From DATDRS01 sp035291605 (GTDB taxonomy: Bacteria; Chloroflexota; Anaerolineae; Anaerolineales; UBA6663), in NCBI GenBank assembly GCA_035291605.1, contig DATDRS010000248.1:1-5226 (forward strand): a DNA stretch of 5,226 nt. Direction: 5' to 3'. The notes below the pieces were generated by a model that was not told the origin of the DNA, did not search any database, and saw only the letters and a list, made by a program, of their open reading frames with translations. This document shows positions 1 through 5,226 of this stretch, in pieces; position 1 is the first letter of the stretch; each line of letters opens with the position of its first letter. Made by a program: the position numbers and the translations under genes.

Positions 1-9
1 ATCCGTTGA

Positions 10-1866
10 CTACCGATACCCCTCCGCCTGCAAATTGAACAGCGCCGCATATTTCCCGTTCATCGCCAGCAGCTCGGCGTGCGTGCCCTGCTCGACGATG
101 CGCCCGCCTTCCAACACAATGATCCGGTCGGCGATGCGCACAGTGGAGAAACGGTGCGAGATGAGGATCGCCGTGCGGTCGGCGGCGATCTGGCGGAACT
201 GCCGGAACACCTCGTACTCAGCCTTCGCGTCGAGCGCGGCGGTCGGCTCGTCGAGGATGAGCACGGGCGCATCGCGCATGTAGGCGCGCGCGAGCGCGAT
301 CTTCTGCCACTGGCCGATGGACAACTCGTGCCCCTCGTCGAAGAACATGCGCCCAAGCATTGTCTCGTAACCCTTCGGCAGTCCCGCGATGAAAGAATGC
401 GCGCCGCCCTTCTCGGCCGCCGTCTGGATGCGGGCCAGGTCGTCCAGCGCCTCGACCTGCCCAAAGCCGATGTTCTCCCGCGCGCTCAGGAAGTAATGCA
501 CGAAGTCCTGGAAGATGACGCCGATGCGCTTGTGCAGGCTGGCCGGGTCGAGGTCGCGCAGGTCAACGCCGTCGTACGTGATGCGCCCCGCGTCCGGGTC
601 GTACAGCCGGGCGAGCAGCTTGACGAGCGTCGTCTTGCCCGCGCCATTCTCGCCGACGAGCGCGATCTTCTCGCCCGGCCGGATCGTCAGCGAGATGTCG
701 TGCAGCGCCTCCTGCGCCCGCGTGGGATAGCGGAAGCTGACGTGGTGAAACTCGATGCCCTGGCGCATCGCTTCCGGCGCCGCGCGGCCATCGCCTCCCG
801 GCGGGATGCGCGGCCTCAGGCCGAGGAACGCCAGCAAGTTGTTGAGGTAGAGGTTGTGCTCGTAGATGTTCGCCAACCCGAACATGATGGCGTTGGCCGT
901 CATGGGCGCCTGCATGAGGACGGAAGAATACAGCGTGAGGTCGCCGAGGGTGAGGCGGCCCGCGAGGGTTTGCAGGATCACCGCCAGGTACGAGCCGTAA
1001 TAGCCGAGCGAAGACAACAGTTGCAGGGCGACCTCCGCAATATTGCGGCGCAGCGCGAGCGTCCGGTTCTCGCGAGCGAACTGCTCGTAGAGCGCGTGAT
1101 AGCGGTCGGCCAGCAGCCGCCCGAGGCCGAAGAGCTTGATCTCTTTCACGAAATGTCCATCGGTGAGCATCATGCCGTAGTTCATCATGCGCCGCCAGGC
1201 GGGCGTGCGCCAGCGGTGCATCTCGTACCCGGCGCGGGCCAAGTACGCCTGCACGGCGAGCGCGGGCAGGCCGGTGACGAGCAGCACGAGCACGACCCAG
1301 GCGCTGAACCTGAGCATGAGCGCGGTGAGCGCGACGAGCGTGATGGCGCCCTGGGCGAGGCTGAAACTCTGCTGGAGGATCATCAGCGGGCGGAAACTCG
1401 TCTCGGCCCAGGCGCGCTGGAGCATGTCCTGCTTGGAGGGCGTCTCGAAAAATTCGAGGTCGAGAGTCAGGGTCTTGTCGAGGATCAGGCGGTTGATGCG
1501 CTGGGTGAGCCGGTCGCGCAGGAGCTCGCTGCTGAACTGGCTGAGGATGCGCAGACCCTGGCCGCAGGCGGCGAGGCCGAGGCCCAGCGCGATGGGGAAC
1601 GCCACGCTGCTCAGGCTGGCGTCCGACCGGGCAATGGCGGCGACGACGGCGTCAATCGTGAGCTTCCCGACCCACGCGCTCGCCGGGGCGATGAAGGCTT
1701 GCAGGAGCGTCGCGAGCGCGAGGGCGAGGGTGAGGGAGGGATGGGCTTCCCACACCAGGCGGAAGGCCTGCGGCATCCCGGCGAGGCCGGTGAACGCCCC
1801 GCGCAGGCGCTCGCGCCACGACTTCGGATGGTCGTCCTCAAAGCGTGAGCCAAAACGGATCATCAT
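10..1866 (-). CDS. ABC exporter-type half-transporter, fused permease and ATPase (618 aa)
   Basis: Predicted inner-membrane ATP-driven exporter subunit, expected to work as a dimer; the substrate cannot be told. Residues 1-40 are cytoplasmic and charged. The membrane domain spans about 41-345, with hydrophobic segments near 44-64, 88-105, 168-186, 188-208 and 281-303. The ATPase domain spans about 370-610: Walker A GENGAGKT (405-412), Q-loop Gln453, signature LSIGQ (515-519), Walker B VLILDE (535-540) with catalytic Glu540, D-loop ALD (544-546) and switch His571. All catalytic residues are present; the signature has Ile for the usual first Gly. Length is normal for the MsbA/MdlB-like class. 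The frame opens at TTG (1875), but that codon abuts the AAGGAG site. ATG at 1866 lies 9 bases from it and is preferred; ATG at 1863 is possible. The stop is TAG. It follows the AAA+ gene on the same strand after 127 bases. No partner half-transporter is in view, so it may be a homodimer. Confidence 0.95.
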   Translation of the reverse strand: MMIRFGSRFEDDHPKSWRERLRGAFTGLAGMPQAFRLVWEAHPSLTLALALATLLQAFIAPASAWVGKLTIDAVVAAIARSDASLSSVAFPIALGLGLAACGQGLRILSQFSSELLRDRLTQRINRLILDKTLTLDLEFFETPSKQDMLQRAWAETSFRPLMILQQSFSLAQGAITLVALTALMLRFSAWVVLVLLVTGLPALAVQAYLARAGYEMHRWRTPAWRRMMNYGMMLTDGHFVKEIKLFGLGRLLADRYHALYEQFARENRTLALRRNIAEVALQLLSSLGYYGSYLAVILQTLAGRLTLGDLTLYSSVLMQAPMTANAIMFGLANIYEHNLYLNNLLAFLGLRPRIPPGGDGRAAPEAMRQGIEFHHVSFRYPTRAQEALHDISLTIRPGEKIALVGENGAGKTTLVKLLARLYDPDAGRITYDGVDLRDLDPASLHKRIGVIFQDFVHYFLSARENIGFGQVEALDDLARIQTAAEKGGAHSFIAGLPKGYETMLGRMFFDEGHELSIGQWQKIALARAYMRDAPVLILDEPTAALDAKAEYEVFRQFRQIAADRTAILISHRFSTVRIADRIIVLEGGRIVEQGTHAELLAMNGKYAALFNLQAEGYR

Positions 1867-1875
1867 CGTGCTCAA

Positions 1876-1881
1876 CTCCTT
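1876..1881 (-). promoter_or_regulatory. Shine-Dalgarno site of the ABC transporter gene
   Basis: On the minus strand this reads AAGGAG, 9 bases before the ATG at 1866. It rules out the in-frame TTG at 1875, which touches it directly. The GGAG core is the loop of a perfect 5-bp stem (CTCAA-GGAG-TTGAG, positions 1871-1884), so the site may be structured in the mRNA. Confidence 0.75.
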
Positions 1882-1889
1882 GAGTGCTT

Positions 1890-1953
1890 AACCGTAAAGA
1901 CGCGCAAGGCGCAAAGGAAAGTCTTTCTTCACGCTCTCGGCGTCTTCGCGGTT
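1890..1953. repeat. 64-bp imperfect palindromic intergenic element
   Basis: The two 32-base arms, 1890-1921 and 1922-1953, abut directly and are reverse complements at 21 of 32 positions by my alignment. Both outer ends carry AACCG followed by an AAGACGC block. The arms are rich in AAGACGC/AAG-type units. This resembles, from memory, the short palindromic repeats of the AACC-RCGAAGACGCGAAG type dispersed between genes in many environmental bacteria, which are often mis-annotated as small proteins reading 'NREDAESVKK'. It fills half of the gap between the two genes and would form a long hairpin in a read-through transcript, just upstream of the ABC gene's ribosome binding site. There is no T-run after it on either strand, so it is not a standard intrinsic terminator. 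Membership of a repeat family is inferred from one copy only. Confidence 0.7.
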
Positions 1954-1993
1954 CAGCTTTTCTTCGTTTGTACTATTCGTGCGTCCGGCTAGT

Positions 1994-4975
1994 TCAAACT
2001 TGCCGTGGGCGTTGTCTGAGCGCGCTGTCAAGGAAGTGTTGAATCTCGCCCTCCAGCACCTGCTTGATCTTAAGCGTGCGCTGGTCGGTGCGGTGGTCGT
2101 GTACACCCTTGTCCTTCGTGCTGCGGATGTACGAGCGGACGACGCCGCCCGGCGGCAGGGCCAGGCGCGGCTCGATCTTCTCGGCCTCGAGGTGGAGGCG
2201 GGTGCGCAGGAGGCGCGAGGCCTCGGCGGCCAGGTCGTCCGCCGGGAGGTTGCCCCACAGCGTCAGGCGGCGGTTGGCGCGCGGGTGGTGAACCGCGACG
2301 AGCGAGGTCAGACGGGGGATGAGCAAGCCGCTCCGGTTCGCAGATTTCGCGCTGATCTCCACATCAGGCGGGGCAGCCGGCAGTTCGTCGTCGTCAAGCT
2401 CGGGCAGGACGAGCACGCTCGCCGGGAGACGCTGCAGCGTCTCCTGCCCGGCGACCCTCGCCGCCTGCACCAGGCGGTGCGCGCCGGTTTCGCCCTCCAG
2501 CAGGCCGTAGACGCCAAAGCCGCTGATGACGAGCGTGGCGGTGAACGTGCGGCCCTCGGGCGACTGGTCTTCGCCGAGCACGCTGGCGGCGAGGCCGCGC
2601 TGTTTGGCCCACCCCAGATACATCTTGGCGAGCGTGGCCGCCCAGTGCCGCGCGGCGTTCTGTTTTGACTTGACGCTGATTTGCAGGTACGCCCCGCACG
2701 TGTCGTGCGGGCCGCTGAGCCACGCGGCGAATTCGACGCGCGGCAGTTCGCTCGTGAGGAACTTGTAGGCCCGCAGGCCGCCCTCGAAGTCGAGCGCCTC
2801 GGCCGCGCAGTGCTCGGTCAGCGTGTCCAGCGCGGCGCGCAGCGTGCCCAACAGGTCCACCGTGCTGCTCGCGCGCTGATAGGCGTCGAGCTTGCGGCGC
2901 GCGGCGGCCTGATTGTTCCAAAAGCTCATGTCGGCCATCTCGGCCAGGATGGCCTCGCGCTCGGTGCGCGCCTCGGTCACACGGTAGACGCCTTCCAGCG
3001 CTTCCACCCGCGCGGCGAGCACGGGCAGCGCCTCACGCATCTCGTCGAGGGTGATTGGCGCGGGCAGGGCGGCGACGGCGGGCGGTGGCTGAACGGGGGT
3101 CGGGGCGAGATAGGCCGAGGCAACGCGCCCATGCTTCATGTAGAGCCGGATCGTCCCGCCGGAGGCCCCCAAGGGCAAGGCGTTGATCTCGCGCGCGAGC
3201 GGATAGGTGATGATCTTTTCAATCTGCCGCTTGAGGTAGCGCGCGCCGTACTGCGGGCTGTAGCCGAGGGCCACGGCGTGCTCGATGACTTCGTCGGCGA
3301 TGTCAATATCGAATCGGCGGCGGGTGAGGCCCTCGCGCTGGAGCAGGTCGCCGATTTCGCGCCGGGCGATGTCGGCCATCACCGCGCGGCTCAACGGGTG
3401 GAAGACGCACACCGCGTCAATGCGGTTCATGAATTCGGGCGTGAAGTATTGCTCGGTCTCGGACAGCACCTGCTTCTCGCGCACTTCGAGCGGCTCCCGC
3501 ACGGCGAAGCCGATCTGGCCCTGCTCGATGAGCCGCGCGCCGAAGTTGGAGGTGATGATGAAGATGCAGTTGCGCAGGTTCACCGTCTCTTCGTTGCCGT
3601 TGATGAGCAGGCCCTCGTCGAAGAGCTGCAGGAAGCGCTGGTAGATCAGCGGCCAGGCTTTCTCGAACTCGTCCAGCACAATGACCGAGAAGGCGCGCCC
3701 CGCGAGGCGGTTGGTGAGCTGGCCGCGCCGGTGCGCGCTGTGGCGCGAGTAGGGGTCGCCGAACAACTCGGTATGCTGGTGGGGGTAGGCGTAGTCGGCC
3801 ATGTTGAAGCGCACCAGCCGCTCACGGTCGCCGTAGAGGTATTCCGCGAGCGCGCGCGCCAGTTCGGTCTTGCCCACCCCGGTGGGCCCGAGGAACAGAA
3901 AAACCCCCATCGGCCGCTGCGGGTTGTTGACGCGCGCCCGCAGGAGGCTCAGGGCCTGCACGATCGCCTCGACCGCCTGGTCCTGCGCCAGCACGCGCTG
4001 TTTGAAATAGCGCAGCACTTCCGCTTCGTTGAAGGTGATCGCCTCGTCCAGCAACATGCGCGGCAGGCCGCTCTGCTCCCCGAAACGGCGGATGACGTCT
4101 TCGGCGGTGAGCTGGGCCGCGCCCCCGGTTTGCGTGACGGCCAGCGCGTCGCGCAGCAGGTCAATGGTCTTGCCGGGCTGGGCTTTGTCGAGGGCGTAAT
4201 GCTGGGTGAGGTCGAGCGCCTGCTCGACGGCTTGAGGCGTGACGGCCACGCCGTGCAGGATGCTCAGGTCCTCGACGGCGCGCTGCACCATTTGCTGCGT
4301 GGTTGGCAGGTCGGGTTCGGCGACGCGCACGGGCAGGAAAATCTGCCGGTAGTCGGAATAGGCGTCGGAGAAGCGGCGCCAGGCGTTTTCTTCGGCCTCG
4401 GCCAGGCACACGAGGGCGGGGTAGCGTTTGAGCGTCCCGGCCAGCCAGGTCGCTGCGTCCAGCGCGCCGCCCCTCAGTTGGAGCAGCCCGGCCTCCAGGC
4501 CGCCCTCCTCGTCTTCCGGGTGCCACCGGCCCTGGTGATGGCCGACGGGGCGGGCTGAGCGCGTCAGCTCGTCGAAGAACAAAATGATCTCCGGGTGCTG
4601 CGCCCACTCCATCGCCAGTTGGTCGAGGAGCATGAACCAGTTGACGCGCCCGGAGAGGCCGGTCAGGTTGGATAGGGGGAAGCGCCATACTTCTCTGTTG
4701 AGCAGTTCGGGCGGACACTGCCCCTGGGCAATGCGGTTGACGATGGCCTGCGCCACGGCGGTCTTGCCCACGCGGCTTGGCCCGACGACGATGACGCGGC
4801 CTTTGAGCGGCGAGGCCAACGCCTGCAACACCTGGGTCACTTCGGCCTCGCGGAGGTAGACCTCCGGCTGACGCCCGGCCTCAGCGGAGAGGTTCTCGGC
4901 CACGCTGGCGAGCATGGTCCGGAAGTCTTCGGGTTGAGCGGATTCCTGCAGCTGGGGTGTGGGAGGCATATGCAT
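1994..4975 (-). CDS. Clp-type double AAA+ ATPase fused to a degenerate RF2-like C-terminal module (993 aa)
   Basis: A cytoplasmic ATPase; exact role unknown. The first AAA+ module (about 17-280) has Walker A GPSRVGKT (65-72) and Walker B ILFFDE (131-136). It lacks the usual IGATT sensor-1 stretch (LAEAEE at 191-196) and the KYRG pore loop. The second module (about 312-615) is well kept: Walker A GPTGVGKT (363-370), Walker B VIVLDE (431-436), sensor-1 Asn477, arginine finger Arg518 in FTPEFMNRID, and sensor-2 GAR (577-579). IGF (488-490) sits where ClpA/ClpC have their ClpP-docking loop. No Clp N-domain or middle coiled coil is present. After a Pro/Ala linker (about 619-640), residues 641-993 align along their length with RF2, including 'MSFWNN', 'KMYLGWAKQRG', 'ETGAHRLV' and the C-terminal 'RSYI...DHRT...VLEGEIQHFL' pattern. 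The start at ATG 4975 has GGAGGT 8 bases upstream; the frame is open further upstream to 5152, but that part looks non-coding. The stop is TGA. Calling it ClpB or PrfB alone would be wrong. Confidence 0.93.
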   Translation of the reverse strand: MHMPPTPQLQESAQPEDFRTMLASVAENLSAEAGRQPEVYLREAEVTQVLQALASPLKGRVIVVGPSRVGKTAVAQAIVNRIAQGQCPPELLNREVWRFPLSNLTGLSGRVNWFMLLDQLAMEWAQHPEIILFFDELTRSARPVGHHQGRWHPEDEEGGLEAGLLQLRGGALDAATWLAGTLKRYPALVCLAEAEENAWRRFSDAYSDYRQIFLPVRVAEPDLPTTQQMVQRAVEDLSILHGVAVTPQAVEQALDLTQHYALDKAQPGKTIDLLRDALAVTQTGGAAQLTAEDVIRRFGEQSGLPRMLLDEAITFNEAEVLRYFKQRVLAQDQAVEAIVQALSLLRARVNNPQRPMGVFLFLGPTGVGKTELARALAEYLYGDRERLVRFNMADYAYPHQHTELFGDPYSRHSAHRRGQLTNRLAGRAFSVIVLDEFEKAWPLIYQRFLQLFDEGLLINGNEETVNLRNCIFIITSNFGARLIEQGQIGFAVREPLEVREKQVLSETEQYFTPEFMNRIDAVCVFHPLSRAVMADIARREIGDLLQREGLTRRRFDIDIADEVIEHAVALGYSPQYGARYLKRQIEKIITYPLAREINALPLGASGGTIRLYMKHGRVASAYLAPTPVQPPPAVAALPAPITLDEMREALPVLAARVEALEGVYRVTEARTEREAILAEMADMSFWNNQAAARRKLDAYQRASSTVDLLGTLRAALDTLTEHCAAEALDFEGGLRAYKFLTSELPRVEFAAWLSGPHDTCGAYLQISVKSKQNAARHWAATLAKMYLGWAKQRGLAASVLGEDQSPEGRTFTATLVISGFGVYGLLEGETGAHRLVQAARVAGQETLQRLPASVLVLPELDDDELPAAPPDVEISAKSANRSGLLIPRLTSLVAVHHPRANRRLTLWGNLPADDLAAEASRLLRTRLHLEAEKIEPRLALPPGGVVRSYIRSTKDKGVHDHRTDQRTLKIKQVLEGEIQHFLDSALRQRPRQV
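1997..3055 (-). other. RF2/PrfB-like module of the fusion protein, catalytic and decoding motifs lost
   Basis: This part encodes residues 641-993. It follows the order of RF2: helical domain 1 (about 641-745), PCRF/domain 2 (about 746-865), domain 3 (about 870-932) and the C-terminal tail (945-985). Where RF2 has GAGGTEA this has KSKQNAA (769-775). Where RF2 has the SPF anticodon-like tripeptide after HRLV this has ARV (839-841). Where RF2 has GGQ this has SGL (882-884). The linker before the C-terminal 'RSY' block is shorter than in RF2. Peptidyl-tRNA hydrolysis and stop-codon reading are therefore not expected, though the fold appears kept. The identification rests on my memory of RF2 sequences, not on a search. 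Confidence 0.82.
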
Positions 4976-4983
4976 AAGGAGTG

Positions 4984-4989
4984 ACCTCC
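4984..4989 (-). promoter_or_regulatory. Shine-Dalgarno site of the AAA+/RF2-like gene
   Basis: On the minus strand this is GGAGGT, 8 bases before ATG 4975 and 14 before the second ATG at 4969, so 4975 is preferred. It decides against the longer reading that would add 59 residues from 5152. Its GGAG can pair with CTCC just downstream around a 4-base loop (4978-4989), a weak stem that may be chance. Confidence 0.85.
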
Positions 4990-5042
4990 ATCTGTCTGGC
5001 CTGCGATGTTGCGGTTGGAGAAATCGTAAAGATAAGTCAGGT

Positions 5043-5068
5043 GAACTCGCCGTCGGCGTGACGAGTTC
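5043..5068. repeat. Inverted repeat GAACTCG / CGAGTTC in the leader
   Basis: Perfect 7-bp arms GAACTCG (5043-5049) and CGAGTTC (5062-5068) flank 12 bases. The CGAGTTC word recurs at 5113-5119, and AACTCG recurs at 5136-5141 within AACTCGAAC. That gives four related words in about 100 bases upstream of the AAA+/RF2-like gene. This could be an operator or an RNA stem. It is directly followed by a second stem, CCGCCC-TGA-GGGTGG (5069-5083, one wobble pair on the plus strand). Confidence 0.5.
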
Positions 5069-5109
5069 CCGCCCTGAGGGTGGCACTAGCCTAACTTTTG
5101 CGCAATTAG

Positions 5110-5128
5110 CGCCGAGTTCGTCTCGGCG
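5110..5128. repeat. Perfect 7-bp hairpin in the leader
   Basis: CGCCGAG (5110-5116), a 5-base loop, then CTCGGCG (5122-5128). The GC-rich stem would be stable in RNA from either strand. No T-run follows on either strand, so it is not called a terminator. Confidence 0.55.
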
Positions 5129-5178
5129 GGCTGAAAACTCGAACTTTGACAACGGAACCGGCGAGAGCCCTCCCGACA

Positions 5179-5214
5179 GTGGCAGAATCTAGGTTCCCCA
5201 ACCCATTCTGTCAC
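5179..5214. repeat. Two-tier hairpin at the right end of the window
   Basis: An outer stem of GTGGCAGAAT (5179-5188) with ATTCTGTCAC (5205-5214) has nine Watson-Crick pairs and one G-T pair read on the plus strand. Inside it, GGTT-CCCC-AACC (5192-5203) forms a second stem. The G-T pair becomes a C-A mismatch in minus-strand RNA, so the plus-strand transcript would fold slightly better. No U-tract follows. It may be a factor-independent terminator remnant, an operator or part of a structured RNA. Confidence 0.5.
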
Positions 5215-5226
5215 CGTTCAGGAGAG

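Larger units (their letters stand above)
4990..5226. other. Non-coding upstream region with several inverted repeats
   Basis: No gene is supported here on either strand. It contains four inverted repeats: 5043-5068, 5069-5083, 5110-5128 and 5179-5214. It presumably carries the promoter and leader of the AAA+/RF2-like gene, but I found no pair of -35 and -10 boxes good enough to call. The start of the window's right-hand neighbour is not visible. Confidence 0.6.

Noticed and set aside
79..1848. A 589-codon open frame on the plus strand
   Set aside because: It is antisense to the ABC transporter gene and its product is rich in Arg, Glu, Val and His with no recognisable motif. This is the usual shadow of a GC-rich gene.
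1970..1997. Possible promoter on the minus strand, TTGAAC, 16 bases, TAGTAC
   Set aside because: The -10 matches the consensus at only three of six positions and the -35 overlaps the previous stop codon; too weak to call.
1888..2106. A 72-codon minus-strand frame ending in the intergenic gap
   Set aside because: It overlaps the end of the fusion gene in another frame and its tail ('NREDAESVKK') is simply the translated palindromic repeat.
1994..3055. The RF2-like region as a functional prfB or as a separate gene
   Set aside because: GGQ and SPF are lost, there is no internal stop or convincing ribosome binding site separating it from the AAA+ part, and the frame is continuous.
2681..4558. 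A 625-codon open frame on the plus strand
   Set aside because: It is antisense to the AAA+/RF2-like gene, of biased composition and without domain motifs. The opposite strand carries unmistakable Walker motifs.
5078..5087. T-box-like word GGGTGGCACT on the plus strand
   Set aside because: It resembles the T-box antiterminator core, but the CCGCG continuation, a specifier stem and a following terminator are missing, and the region upstream is coding on the other strand.
4976..5152. A 59-residue N-terminal extension of the AAA+/RF2-like protein
   Set aside because: The frame is open, but GGAGGT lies 8 bases before ATG 4975, the extension has no Clp-like features, and it runs across inverted repeats.
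5161..5184. Cobalamin-riboswitch-like fragment on the minus strand (GCCACTG followed by GGGAGGGC)
   Set aside because: Only this short stretch fits. The B12 box and the other conserved cores are absent downstream and upstream.

Overview
This is a GC-rich bacterial window with two complete genes, both on the minus strand. Standard bacterial start and stop signals fit both. The organism cannot be named from the sequence. The codon bias and the palindromic intergenic element would suit an environmental bacterium such as a Chloroflexota member, but that is a weak inference.

Layout in transcription order, right to left. (1) Positions 5226 to 4976 are a non-coding stretch of about 250 bases. It holds several clear inverted repeats and, next to the first gene, a good Shine-Dalgarno site. 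(2) Positions 4975 to 1994 encode a 993-residue protein that is the centre of interest. Its first 615 or so residues are two AAA+ ATPase modules of the ClpA/ClpC/ClpB class, without the usual N-terminal or middle domain. The last 350 or so residues are a recognisable but degenerate peptide chain release factor 2 (RF2/PrfB)-like module. The positions of the catalytic GGQ, the stop-codon-reading SPF and the domain-2 GAGG motif are all replaced. The second AAA+ module has an Ile-Gly-Phe loop exactly where ClpA and ClpC carry their ClpP-docking tripeptide. (3) Positions 1993 to 1867 form a 127-base gap containing a 64-base imperfect palindrome of a dispersed-repeat type. A 14-base hairpin then presents the next gene's Shine-Dalgarno core in its loop. 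(4) Positions 1866 to 10 encode a 618-residue exporter-type ABC half-transporter with fused membrane and ATPase domains.

The shared orientation allows co-transcription, but the gap and palindrome leave this open, and no functional link between the transporter and the fusion protein can be read from the sequence. My working hypothesis is that the fusion protein couples a Clp-type ATPase, possibly feeding ClpP, to a non-catalytic release-factor fold. That fold could act as a ribosome- or partner-binding platform, for example in translation quality control. The architecture is directly visible; the function is inference.
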